Positions 52,080-60,941 of a stretch of DNA of 64,000 bases are shown piece by piece (within the stretch, counting starts at the first letter, position 1; each line of letters begins with the position of its first letter). The stretch spans positions 682,001-746,000 of the forward strand of contig JACKMK010000003.1 in NCBI GenBank assembly GCA_024235395.1, written 5' to 3'. Made by a program: the position numbers and the translations under genes. The stretch comes from Chromatiaceae bacterium (GTDB lineage Bacteria > Pseudomonadota > Gammaproteobacteria > Chromatiales > Chromatiaceae). The notes beneath the pieces are model-generated. The model saw nothing but the letters and a program-made list of their open reading frames with translations. It made no database searches and had not been told where the DNA came from.

Positions 52080-52339
52080 TTTCCCTCGACCAACTCCTTG
52101 AGCGCGGCCTTGTCGAGCTCGGCCTCAGCCAGCAGGCGCTTGAGCCTGGCATTTTCCTGCTCGAGATCACGCAGCCGTTTGGCTTCCGAGACCTCCATGC
52201 CGCCGTACTTCGATTTCCAGCGGTAGATCGTGTTCTCCACAATGCCGTGGCGACGGGCCAGGTCAGGCACTGAGGCGCCGGCCTGGAGCTCCTTGAGGAT
52301 CGAGATGATCTGTTCTTCTGTGTAGCGCTTGCGCTTCAT
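52073..52339 (-). CDS. IS3-family transposase OrfA
   Basis: An 88-residue helix-turn-helix protein: YTEEQIISILKELQAG, ARRHGIVENTIYRWKSKYGGMEVSEAKRL and a leucine-zipper-like tail (RDLEQENARLKRLLAEAELDK). It matches IS407-group OrfA. A GGAGGC site precedes the ATG. Confidence 0.93.
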   Translation of the reverse strand: MKRKRYTEEQIISILKELQAGASVPDLARRHGIVENTIYRWKSKYGGMEVSEAKRLRDLEQENARLKRLLAEAELDKAALKELVEGKW

Positions 52340-52401
52340 CTTGGGGCCTCCTTGGGGTCAAAATACAAGGAAATCCCACATCCCGCATGGCTCGGATTAC
52401 G

Positions 52402-52413
52402 GGGGTACGGTCA
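52402..52413 (-). repeat. Right terminal inverted repeat of the IS element
   Basis: GGGGTACGGTCA on the plus strand, reverse complement of the left repeat; lies about 60 bases upstream of orfA. Confidence 0.85.
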
Positions 52414-52460
52414 AACTTTGCTGTTGAATGGCCGGCCAAACAGGCTGCACTATCTCGTCG

Positions 52461-53666
52461 CTAAAAAGCGACCGGCGCTTGCGGCTGCAGAGTGATCGAG
52501 TCAACCAGGTTTTGAGTATTTGCAATTTGCTGTTCGGTGCCTCTTTCTTTTTTCAAGATCGCCCGGGTCAATTTTAGATATTCGAATGCCGTATTGGAAT
52601 GTATGTCAACTCCATCTTCATTCATGCATGCTAGAACCTCGTCGCCAATGCCCATTTGTAGATAATCCTCATAGAACAAATTTCTTTGGTTGAGAAACAA
52701 CTTGGCGCCGGAAAATAGAGCAATTAAGATGTTTCCTCCTGCCTGCTGGCGATTATGGTTCATGAACACATAAGAACAAGAATTTATTTTTCTTATATAG
52801 CTGGCATAGTCCATAAATTCCATGATGGGCTCAAACCGGCTCCCGAAAAAGTGCCTGCCATGATCCATCACAAATTTCGCGTAATTCTTGCTACCGTACG
52901 ACAATGGAACGATAATTCGTTTCTTGCCCAATTCGTAGTTAGACAACAATTCGAAAGTTTCTATATGATTGTTTCGTGGGTCGGCGCTGTTTCCAATCAA
53001 AATATTCTCATCGAACACGACGGCTGCATCGTCTATGTTGTCGACGAGTTTGGCATTCATGCCGTAATTCCACCTTAGGTATTTGCCGCGAACCGCATGA
53101 AATTCTTGGCTTATCAATCTGAATTCTCGCTCGAGTACGGGAGAGAAGATTGTCGTCCGACCGAGAGCATAAACGGCTTCTTTGTAGGGATCTCGGCTGC
53201 TCCCTGCGACCTTCTTTAGGTATCTGAAAATCCGCTGATGAACGGGCTTGCGCAGCGACGGTTTTACATACAGGCGATATGTATTGGCTTGGAATAGTTC
53301 TTTCGTATTTCTGTACAAAAGTGGCAAATAATCGAAACCCATCCCGACCCAGGCCACTTTGGGGTCTTTATTAATGAGTTTCAGGATGTCTATATGCAAA
53401 GGGCGCATTGAGTGAAAGACTATGGCTCTGAATCCATTGAGTTTCTCGACAAAGGATGATTCTCTCGCAGTCTTGGCGTCTATTTTTTGTGGGTTGAAGG
53501 TTTTAATATACTTTATTGCCGACACATCCTCGGAAACGAGAAAGTATTGGCTTGCCCCTGGCGCGACAAGTTCAAAGTAGTAGCGTGCGGAATCGATGAA
53601 CTTCTCGTCGCTAAAGATATGTGCAATCTCGGGCTCGCCTTTGGGCGGCGGTATCGTGTCATACAT
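52461..53666 (-). CDS. WecF/GT56-like 4-amino-fucosyltransferase family protein
   Basis: About 401 residues. The ATG at 53666 (MYDTIPPPKGEP) is preferred over a TTG at 53684. The middle matches the GT56 (TDP-Fuc4NAc transferase) pattern: ILIGNSADPRNNHIETFELLS, IIVPLSYGSKNYAKFV, EFMDYASYIRKINSCSYVFMNHNRQQAGGNIL and GAKLFLNQRNLFYEDYLQMG. WecF adds 4-acetamido-4,6-dideoxygalactose to lipid III of enterobacterial common antigen. Here it points the other way from the island's aminotransferase, and just follows the IS element. Confidence 0.78.
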   Translation of the reverse strand: MYDTIPPPKGEPEIAHIFSDEKFIDSARYYFELVAPGASQYFLVSEDVSAIKYIKTFNPQKIDAKTARESSFVEKLNGFRAIVFHSMRPLHIDILKLINKDPKVAWVGMGFDYLPLLYRNTKELFQANTYRLYVKPSLRKPVHQRIFRYLKKVAGSSRDPYKEAVYALGRTTIFSPVLEREFRLISQEFHAVRGKYLRWNYGMNAKLVDNIDDAAVVFDENILIGNSADPRNNHIETFELLSNYELGKKRIIVPLSYGSKNYAKFVMDHGRHFFGSRFEPIMEFMDYASYIRKINSCSYVFMNHNRQQAGGNILIALFSGAKLFLNQRNLFYEDYLQMGIGDEVLACMNEDGVDIHSNTAFEYLKLTRAILKKERGTEQQIANTQNLVDSITLQPQAPVAF

Positions 53667-53907
53667 TGCTGGGTAATCGTGCAAGGTATCGCGGCCTGTG
53701 CGATATGGTTGTTTGACTATGTGGCATGGGGCTGTGGCACCGGTTCAGGTCTAGCATTGGTCAGGCGGTACCAATAGCTATTGGCGCTGGAGTATTAGTG
53801 TCGCAGTTCGTTGTTTTCAAGAGTTAATAACCACTCCAGACTTTCCCAATTGAATTGACAGCCTACTTGGTGAGGCAACTCCCCTTTGCTGCGTCGGGCG
53901 GCAATCT

Positions 53908-54924
53908 TTACCACGACAAATCATTTGCGAACTTGGCCTCAATCAGGGCAGCGCCCGCTTCACGCTTGAATCTCTTTTTTTTTTTGGCATCGCTCCACCC
54001 ATGCCAGCGTCCTGTTGGTCGAAAATCGGCGGGTTTCTCTCTCGGTTTCCAGTCCACGTTGCCCGCTTCGCGAATCGCCGACGAACCGCGAACGGGGAGG
54101 GCTGTTGCTTTCGAGAAATCATAGTTATCGATGTTCAGTTCGCATCGCTCTATAACGTTCCGCATCGTCGTAGCGGGGTCGTCGTTGGCATCTTCGTATC
54201 GTACCAGTACCGTTTCGCCCGGCGAGGACACGCGGTACTTCTCATAGGCCAAAGAGGCGACAGTCGAGTAATTCCACTTCTTGCAAAGCTCAGAAAATCC
54301 CGGTTTCAACAGACCATGGCCAAAAGTCGATTCATAGCTGGCGATGCAATCACGCCCGTCCCGCAACACCACGATCAGGTGGTCCCGAGGTAGCAGCGCA
54401 TGGAACAGGTACAAATATTCGGCATGTGGGACTTTGAGCAATATGGTCTTGTGTTCTCCGGCCAGGCTTTGCAGGTATCGCATGTAACCGGAGACCAAAA
54501 CAGACATGAACTCGTGCCTAGTGAGTACCTCGCTATTCCTCTTATAGGTTCGCAGAAAGTCCCGCTGGGCAATATCGATGCTCTTGGCGGTGTGTAATAG
54601 CGGAAATTCCCATAACCGATGAGGGTGGTGCGAAACATCGTCGTGTAGCTTGAACAGGTCCGAAACAAAATTGGTCCCCGATCGAGGCATAACACCGTGC
54701 ACGATGATCGCTGGGCGATAGTTCTCGCCCCTTATGCTGTATGCGATATCGTGCATCCGCTGGATATCGACACCATCCAGGATCGCCGGGTCGTACGCAG
54801 AGGGGTCCAGTGCCGACAGCCCAAACGCCCGCTTTGCCAGTCGCCATAGTTCGCTGGGACGTGTTTCCCTCAGTCGATCGCCGAGGCGCTCATGGAAACC
54901 CTGGTTTGTGCTGCTAGCTGACAT
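53908..54924 (-). CDS. Sulfotransferase
   Basis: A 338-residue sulfotransferase-fold protein. The 5'-phosphosulfate loop is MPRSGTNF (Arg81 to Asn85) and the 3'-phosphate motif is VVLRDGRDCIASYES (Arg188, Ser197). Other features are LLKVPHAEY and LVRYEDANDDPATTMRNVI. It would transfer sulfate from PAPS to a glycan. The reading frame crosses an A11 run (T11 at 53975-53985), coding KKKK near the C-terminus. It lies in the polysaccharide locus, on the same strand as the WecF-like gene. Confidence 0.88.
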   Translation of the reverse strand: MSASSTNQGFHERLGDRLRETRPSELWRLAKRAFGLSALDPSAYDPAILDGVDIQRMHDIAYSIRGENYRPAIIVHGVMPRSGTNFVSDLFKLHDDVSHHPHRLWEFPLLHTAKSIDIAQRDFLRTYKRNSEVLTRHEFMSVLVSGYMRYLQSLAGEHKTILLKVPHAEYLYLFHALLPRDHLIVVLRDGRDCIASYESTFGHGLLKPGFSELCKKWNYSTVASLAYEKYRVSSPGETVLVRYEDANDDPATTMRNVIERCELNIDNYDFSKATALPVRGSSAIREAGNVDWKPREKPADFRPTGRWHGWSDAKKKKRFKREAGAALIEAKFANDLSW

Positions 54925-55046
54925 GCAAAGACATCCTTAAGGGGTGCGCCCGAATTCTCGACGATATCAGCGGCGGTTGAAAGGCGTCGCGTTTTTCTGC
55001 GGGACGGCGGTTGAAGTCGGTGTCGGCGCGCGTCTATTGAGCCGTT

Positions 55047-56096
55047 TCAAAACCGCTTCGCCCGGATCCTTTTGTTGAGAAAATCGACGACTTCGGATAA
55101 CAGGCGTGGGATTCTTCGGCGCAAGGCGAGCGCGGCCTTCAGGCGTTGTGCGCGCGGTGCGACATCGGGCGAAGCGAGGGCCTGGACGAGCCAGCGTGCG
55201 GTCAGCTGTTGAATCGCGTGTCGTGTTTGCTTGGGAAGGGCGTCCGTGGACGCCAGATAGCTGCGCTCCGCCGCGAACAGCAGTTCGATCGTCTGCCCGA
55301 TGTCGGTCGGACCTGACAGCGGGTTTCGCTCCACCAGATTGGCGATCGAGGTGGCTGCGGTCTCGCCGTGTTCTTCGAAGAACGCCGGCAGGACCTGCAG
55401 CAGGTTGCCGCGACAGACGATGGCGGCGTTTGTCGTCATCTGTCGTCTGCGGGTATGCGTTGCATTTCGCTTGTGCTCACGATACTGGATCAGGGGCGTC
55501 GGCAAGATCTCGATCTCTCCGCGCTGCAACAGCCGCGACCACATGCCGAAATCGTCTGCCGGATTCAACGCCTCATCGTATTGCAGATCGCGCGTTTTGG
55601 CGTCGTAACGGAACATGGCGGCAGATTGCGCAACCGGCGGCCTGAAGATCGCGTACCAGCGAATCGCATCACGCTCACGCGGCCATTCGCCTATTGCCCT
55701 GGGTCTCCGCGCGGCGTCCACCCGAATCGTGCTGCCGCCGCACAATACGAGCTCGGGCCGGCTTGCAAAGGTGTCCACTTGTGCGCGCAAACGTTGCGGC
55801 AATGAAACGTCGTCGGAATCCATGCGTGCCACCAGGCTGCTCTGGGCATGCGACAGGCCAACGTTCGCACTGCGTGCGATTCCCTGGTTTTCAGCGTTTC
55901 TATACACCTCGATTCGGCTGTCCGATCGCGCAAGGCGTTGCAGAATCTCGGGCGTCGCGTCTTGCGAGGCATCGTCGACGACGATCAGCTGGAATTCGCG
56001 GTACGTCTGGTCGAGGATGCTCTGCACGGCTTCGGCCACGTACTGTTGTTCGTTGTACGCCGTCATCACGACGCTGACGAAAGGCGGGTTAGTCAT
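55047..56096 (-). CDS. Family 2 glycosyltransferase
   Basis: A 349-residue GT-A enzyme. The ATG at 56096 (MTNPPFVSVVMTAYNEQQ) overlaps the upstream GT2 gene by eight bases; an earlier start at 56123 also lies inside that gene. Motifs: VVDDASQDATPEIL, NQGIARSANVGLSHAQSSLVARMDSDDVS (metal site), ALNPADDFGMWSRLLQ. The C-terminal 120 residues are helical. Acceptor unknown. Confidence 0.92.
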   Translation of the reverse strand: MTNPPFVSVVMTAYNEQQYVAEAVQSILDQTYREFQLIVVDDASQDATPEILQRLARSDSRIEVYRNAENQGIARSANVGLSHAQSSLVARMDSDDVSLPQRLRAQVDTFASRPELVLCGGSTIRVDAARRPRAIGEWPRERDAIRWYAIFRPPVAQSAAMFRYDAKTRDLQYDEALNPADDFGMWSRLLQRGEIEILPTPLIQYREHKRNATHTRRRQMTTNAAIVCRGNLLQVLPAFFEEHGETAATSIANLVERNPLSGPTDIGQTIELLFAAERSYLASTDALPKQTRHAIQQLTARWLVQALASPDVAPRAQRLKAALALRRRIPRLLSEVVDFLNKRIRAKRF

Positions 56097-57045
56097 TCGT
56101 GGCCTCGTCGAGCAATGTGCCACGCAGGAACGTGAGACCCTTCAGGAGGCGAAGGCTGGTGTTCGCGACCCCTTGCCAGCGCCACTTGCGTGCCAATGCA
56201 AAAACCCAGTTGGAGGTTGAGTGGGCCGATAGCGCAAGCCTCGACAGCACTGCTTTCGGCAACACCCGATACGCGTCCAGGAACCGCGCATCAAAATAAT
56301 GCAAGGGCATGGCGGCATATTCGCGCGGATGGTTGCGTCGAAACAACGGCGCGGCATGCTGACCCATGGCTTCAAACTTGCGCAGCACATCGTCGAGCAG
56401 CGGGCGGTCGACGTGGGTCACACTGCAGTCTTTGCGATAGACCGGCTGCAGATCCGGAAACGACTGGCGTATACGAATGAAAAGATCCCGATCTTCGAGT
56501 CCATACTGCCGGTAGCTTGAATCGAAACCGCCTACCGCCGTCAGCACATCACGACGTACCGCGAAGTTCGCAGATGTCATCCTCAGCTGCCAGTTGCCCA
56601 GGTCTGACTGGCGGGATTGCTGCACACGGTTCTCGTAGGCATCGAAGTAGTTGTCGCCGGAGCGGAACTCGACGTGACCAAACACCAGGTCTGCGCCAGT
56701 GGCGATCTGCGCAGCGAGATGTTCCAGGAAGTCGGTTTGCGGAATGCAGTCGATATCCATGAATGCCACGTAGGGTGCGCTGCTCGCAGCAATGCCCGCG
56801 TTTCGCGCAGCCGCCCTTCCTTGGTTGTGTGGGAGCCGCACAATGCTGAAATCGAGACCGTCGTTCCCTTCGAAAGCGATCGAGAGCGGCGTTTGAGAAC
56901 CGTCGTCGACGAGTATCAGTTCGACCTTTCCAGGCAGCGACTGCCTGGCAAACGCCTCGACAAACGTCCGGGCGTGCTCAGCCGCGTCGAAAACCGGCGC
57001 GACAATGCTGATCAGCAGTCCTGATTCTCCAGTGTTCAGGCTCAT
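56089..57045 (-). CDS. Family 2 glycosyltransferase
   Basis: A 318-residue GT-A enzyme with ISIVAPVFDAAEHARTFVEAFARQ, ELILVDDGSQTPL, NQGRAAARNAGIAASSAPYVAFMDIDCIP (the metal-binding D-I-D) and QYGLEDRDLFIRIRQ, resembling glycosyltransferases with the galactosyltransferase C-terminal domain. It is translated just upstream of the next GT2 on the minus strand. Confidence 0.92.
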   Translation of the reverse strand: MSLNTGESGLLISIVAPVFDAAEHARTFVEAFARQSLPGKVELILVDDGSQTPLSIAFEGNDGLDFSIVRLPHNQGRAAARNAGIAASSAPYVAFMDIDCIPQTDFLEHLAAQIATGADLVFGHVEFRSGDNYFDAYENRVQQSRQSDLGNWQLRMTSANFAVRRDVLTAVGGFDSSYRQYGLEDRDLFIRIRQSFPDLQPVYRKDCSVTHVDRPLLDDVLRKFEAMGQHAAPLFRRNHPREYAAMPLHYFDARFLDAYRVLPKAVLSRLALSAHSTSNWVFALARKWRWQGVANTSLRLLKGLTFLRGTLLDEATND

Positions 57046-57458
57046 CGCCGGGCACCCCGCATGCGAGCGACCAGCGCCGATGTGAATTCGGCGCCAGCTG
57101 GCGGGACTAGGGGGCAGTTGAAGGCGCGGCAGCTCATTCGATGGTTCTTGTTGTGATTATCGATTACGACTTACACCGCACTGTTGCGTTTTGCCCGGGC
57201 ATTGACCCGGCCGGTGTGTTGCCGTCATTCAGCCTCGGTAGCGAATATTCGTCCACGCCTATCTGTATCGGCCAGGTAGCCGACAAAATTGAATGATCCC
57301 TATTCGCCCTGCAGGTGCCAGAAGATTCTAGGCCCTAGAGTGCGGGTATGCATTCGTTCCCGCTATGGTCCCGTGGCGCGCCGCAGTGTGGTATTCGCGG
57401 TACCATCCTCCGATGTGCCCACCTCTGGTTTCATGCGGTCGCCGGAAAAGGTAACGAG
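57046..57458. other. 413-base spacer between divergent glycan genes
   Basis: Contains no convincing gene. A 13-base palindrome (TCTAGGcCCTAGA, 57327-57339) lies about 120 bases upstream of the flippase start and may be an operator. Promoters for the divergent glycosyltransferase and flippase genes should lie here. An in-frame ATG at 57348 precedes the chosen flippase start but is not supported. Confidence 0.4.
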
Positions 57459-58892
57459 ATGAGACCGTCAGGCGTTCACTCGATCGTAATCAATACCCTG
57501 TACGCCTCCGGTGCGCGCCTCGCGACCATCATCGCTCGGGCGGTGTACGTGGTGGTGATCGCCAATCAGCTCGGACCCGAGCTCTACGGCCTGTTCAACT
57601 ACGGTCTGTCCTGGTACCTGCTGTTTGTGCCACTCGGCATCGTCGGTGTCGACGAGATCGTGGTGCGTGAGATCGGTCGACGCTCGGGCGACAGCTCCAG
57701 GGTGGTGGAAGACAGCCTGGCACTGCGCCTTGCAACCGGCCTGCTAGCGGCCATGGCGAGCCTTGTGCTCGGCTTGTTGCTGGACGATTCGGATCCGGTG
57801 CGCAGCCTGTTGCTGGTGTTCGCCGTTGCATTGTTCGGGCGCGTGTTGTCTTCCTGGTCGAACGCGGTCTTTCGCGGTGGCGAGGCAGCACAGTATGTGC
57901 TGGTGCACGAGCTGGGTTTTCGCATGCTCGAGGTGCTCGCCGGCCTGGTGTTGCTGTCCCAGGGATTCGGTCTGTTGGCCTTGGCCGTGGTGCATGCGGC
58001 CTGCTGGCTGTTGCAGGGGGTGGCCAGCATTGCGTTCGTCGAGCGCCGTTTCCATCCGCATCTCCGGCCAGCCGTCCATCCAGGCGCTGTGCCGAGATTG
58101 CTGAAGGCCGGCCTGCCGTTGCTCGCATCGGCATTCCTGCTCGGCTGGCTCGTCCAGGGACCTGTCGTGCTGCTGCGCGCGCTGCGAGGCGACGGCGAGT
58201 GGCTCGGGCAGCTGGCGCTGGCGGTGCAGGTATATGCTCTTGTGGGCTCGGTGGTGGCTGAACTTGGTTCAGCGGCAATCCCTGTCCTGACCCGTTCCGC
58301 CGACCGCGACGATGGTAAGACGCGGCGTTTCGCCGATGCCGCACTTCGGGTCGGTTGGCTGTTGTCGGGACTGTTGACACTGGGAGCGATCGCGCTGGGC
58401 GACTGGGCGCTGGGATTGTTGTTTGACGCCGATTATGCGGCCGTCGGGTCGTTGCTGCCGTGGACCACGCTGCTGGTCGGAATGCATTTCTGCAGCCAGG
58501 CGCTCTGGGGGGTGCTGGTCGCGCGGGCCCATCACGCGACATTGGTCGGTGCCGCTTTCGCCGGCGCGACGGTTTTCACCCTGGCGTTTCCACCGGCGGT
58601 CGGGTGGCTGGATCTGCACGGTGCGTTCCTCGCGCTCGCTCTCGGTTACTTCACGGTGCTCGTGATACAGCTGCGGACACTGGCGCGTGCCGACGCGTTG
58701 GACTGGCGTTCGGCATCGCTGCGCCCGCTGCTCGCGGTCGCTCTTGCGCTGTTGTCGTGTGTGATGCTGATGCCGGTCGGGCGGCTGGTAGGGCTGGTCG
58801 CGGGCCTGCTGGTGCTCACCCTGTTCAGCCTGTGGCTCGACGTGGTCTCGCCCGCCCAGGTGCGCCGGGTACTGGCAGCTCGCTCGCGCTGA
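57459..58892 (+). CDS. Second oligosaccharide flippase (Wzx-like)
   Basis: A 477-residue membrane protein in the polysaccharide-biosynthesis (MATE/PST) fold with about 12-14 helices; begins SIVINTLYASGARLATIIARAVYVVVIANQLGPELYGLFNYGLS, with VDEIVVREIGRRSGD. The ATG at 57459 follows a purine-rich stretch (GGAAAAGG). It is GC-rich like the neighbouring housekeeping genes, unlike the flippase at 49601. Confidence 0.9.
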   Translation: MRPSGVHSIVINTLYASGARLATIIARAVYVVVIANQLGPELYGLFNYGLSWYLLFVPLGIVGVDEIVVREIGRRSGDSSRVVEDSLALRLATGLLAAMASLVLGLLLDDSDPVRSLLLVFAVALFGRVLSSWSNAVFRGGEAAQYVLVHELGFRMLEVLAGLVLLSQGFGLLALAVVHAACWLLQGVASIAFVERRFHPHLRPAVHPGAVPRLLKAGLPLLASAFLLGWLVQGPVVLLRALRGDGEWLGQLALAVQVYALVGSVVAELGSAAIPVLTRSADRDDGKTRRFADAALRVGWLLSGLLTLGAIALGDWALGLLFDADYAAVGSLLPWTTLLVGMHFCSQALWGVLVARAHHATLVGAAFAGATVFTLAFPPAVGWLDLHGAFLALALGYFTVLVIQLRTLARADALDWRSASLRPLLAVALALLSCVMLMPVGRLVGLVAGLLVLTLFSLWLDVVSPAQVRRVLAARSR

Positions 58893-58904
58893 AACACCGC
58901 TGCT

Positions 58905-60083
58905 TCAACTGCCGGACAGCCAGACGCCTTCGTAACGGTCGTACGCGATGCCCCAGGTGAAGCGTGTCGCGACATGCCGTCGGATGAGTTCGACCTGGCG
59001 GCGTGCCTCGGTCGGGTTGTACAGCACCTCGTGGATGGTCTCGGCCAGTGCCTCCGCATCTTCCGGGCGCGCGAGGTAGGGATAGTAGGTTCCGAGCACC
59101 TCGGGGATGGCGCCGACCGCGGTCGCGACGATCGGCGTTTCGAGGTAGCCCGCCTCGAGCAGCGACAGGCCGAACGCCTCCTCCCGGGACGGCTGTACCA
59201 GTACCCGCGCCTGGCGGATCGCCGCGAGGGTGTCCTGGTGATCGAGGTCGTGCACGAAGAACACGTGGTCCTGCAGGCCGAGCCGCCGTACCAGGCCGCG
59301 CACCCGGGTCAGAAACGGCGTGCGTCGGCCGATCAGCACCAACGCGGCCTTCAGCCCCTGGCGGACCAGTTGGGTGAACGCCTCGAGCAATAGGTCCTGG
59401 CCTTTCTTCTGATCGAACGCGGCGACGCATACCAGGTAGTCCGTGAATGCACCGGTGGGTGGTCGATAGCGGCATCCGCGACTGCGTTCCAGTTCCTCGA
59501 TGTCGACCCCTTGGTAGATCGTGTGCAGGCGCCGCTCGTCGAGGCGCAGCGTCTGCTGCGCAACGCGCGCCAGGTCATCGGAACAGCACACCACGGCATC
59601 GCCCTGGCGCAGCACCCAGCGAGCGCCCGCCCGGGCGATGCGGCCGGCACCCTGGATCGCGCGCAGGTCGTCACCGTGCAGCGAGAAGATCAGGCGCACC
59701 CGGCCCCGTGTTCGGCGTCGCAGCAGGGCCAGTGTGAAATAGTGCAGTCCGGGGAAATGGGCGTCGATGACCCGCACGTTGTGCTGACGGATCAGTGCGC
59801 GCCACTCGGCAAGTTCGCCGCGCACGCTGCGCAGGAAATCGACCGTGCCACCGGCGGCCAACGGCTGGGACTGCGGTGCGTGCAGGCGTCCGCTGATCAT
59901 CCGGATGTCGTCGTACTCGGTGGTGCTGCAGGTCTCCTGCGTCGGGTCGACACAGAACATCAGCGGCCGCAGCCCCCGGTGCGCGGCTGCGCTGCGTGCC
60001 AGGTTCAACACCGCCAGGTCGACGCCGTTGACCGGCGAAAGGGCCCAGGGGAGCACGAAAAGCACGCTGGGTGGGTTGTCCAT
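58905..60083 (-). CDS. Glycosyltransferase group 1 (GT4)
   Basis: A 392-residue GT-B enzyme. VLFVLPWALSPVNGVDLAVLNLARS forms the N-terminal donor-independent part, with DAHFPGLHYFTLALL and FSLHGDDLRAI; the C-terminal half has LVCVAAFDQKKGQDLLLEAFTQL and REEAFGLSLLEAGYLETPIVATAVGAIPEVLG (E-x7-E). It is convergent with the second flippase, 12 bases apart, and is the last glycan gene of the locus. Confidence 0.92.
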   Translation of the reverse strand: MDNPPSVLFVLPWALSPVNGVDLAVLNLARSAAAHRGLRPLMFCVDPTQETCSTTEYDDIRMISGRLHAPQSQPLAAGGTVDFLRSVRGELAEWRALIRQHNVRVIDAHFPGLHYFTLALLRRRTRGRVRLIFSLHGDDLRAIQGAGRIARAGARWVLRQGDAVVCCSDDLARVAQQTLRLDERRLHTIYQGVDIEELERSRGCRYRPPTGAFTDYLVCVAAFDQKKGQDLLLEAFTQLVRQGLKAALVLIGRRTPFLTRVRGLVRRLGLQDHVFFVHDLDHQDTLAAIRQARVLVQPSREEAFGLSLLEAGYLETPIVATAVGAIPEVLGTYYPYLARPEDAEALAETIHEVLYNPTEARRQVELIRRHVATRFTWGIAYDRYEGVWLSGS

Positions 60084-60137
60084 TTCGGCCTCCTCGCGAA
60101 AACGCGTCGACCGCTTCGCCGGAATACCCGGGTGTCT

Positions 60138-60941
60138 TCAGTCCCGCAACCGCTCGCGGCGCAGCCGGGAACGACTGTCGAACAGCCGGTTCGATGCGAT
60201 CAGCACCGCCGTCATGCTGCCCAGGCCGGTGCCGGCCGCGATCAGGAACAGGATCAGCAGCTGGTACTTGGCCGCCTCCATCGGCGGGCTGCCGGCGAGG
60301 ATCTGTCCGGTCATCATGCCCGGCAGGCTGACGATACCAGCGGTGGTCATCGCATTCACGATCGGGATGAGCCCAGCGCGAAGTGCGTCACGGCGTATGT
60401 CGCCGATCGCCTCGCCGGCGGCCTGGCCGAGCGCCAGCCGGGCCTCGATCTGCAGGCGTTTGTCGAGCGTCTCGCGGGTCAGATTGTCGAGCGCGACCGC
60501 GATCCCGGTCATGGTGTTGCCGAGCAGCATGCCCAGCAGCGGGATCGCGTACTGCGGCGCATACCAGGGCGCCGGCTGCAGCAGCACGACCAGGGCCAGC
60601 ACGCTGATCGAGAACGACGACAGGAACATCGACAGCGCGCCGGTGCCGTAGCCCCAGAAACCGCGCAGCCGGTGCTTCTGGCGTGCCATCACCTCGTAGC
60701 CGGCGACCGCGAGCATCAGTGTCGCCAGCCCGGCGACCAGCCACGGATCGGCACTGTCGAACAGGGCCTTGAGGACCAGCCCGAGCAACAGCAGCTGCAC
60801 GGTACTGCGTGCGGCGGCGATGAGCATGCGGCGACCGATCGCCAGCTGCAGCCGCCACGACAGCCCGGCGAGCAGCATCACCAGCAGCGCCGCAACGGCG
60901 AGGTCGAACGGGCTGAGTGGAATCAGTGTGTCAGGCGTCAT
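60138..60941 (-). CDS. fetB: ABC transporter permease FetB (UPF0014)
   Basis: A 267-residue membrane protein with seven or so helices. Family motifs are RMLIAAARSTVQLLLLGLVLKALF, APQYAIPLLGMLLGNTMTGIAVALDNLTRE and GLIPIVNAMTTAGIVSLPGMMTGQILAGSPPMEAAKYQLLI. In E. coli FetAB is an ABC system that exports iron and protects against oxidative stress. It overlaps the fetA stop by 11 bases. Confidence 0.9.
   Translation of the reverse strand: MTPDTLIPLSPFDLAVAALLVMLLAGLSWRLQLAIGRRMLIAAARSTVQLLLLGLVLKALFDSADPWLVAGLATLMLAVAGYEVMARQKHRLRGFWGYGTGALSMFLSSFSISVLALVVLLQPAPWYAPQYAIPLLGMLLGNTMTGIAVALDNLTRETLDKRLQIEARLALGQAAGEAIGDIRRDALRAGLIPIVNAMTTAGIVSLPGMMTGQILAGSPPMEAAKYQLLILFLIAAGTGLGSMTAVLIASNRLFDSRSRLRRERLRD

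Larger units (their letters stand above)
51220..52413 (-). mobile_element. IS3-family (IS407-like) insertion element, intact-looking
   Basis: A 1194-base element with perfect 12-base terminal inverted repeats (TGACCGTACCCC at 51220-51231 and its complement at 52402-52413), and further imperfect similarity inward (GAGCCA and GATGTGGGA in both ends). It carries orfA and orfB in the usual overlapping arrangement. The bases just outside differ (CCGT left, AACT right), so no target-site duplication is visible. Confidence 0.88.
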
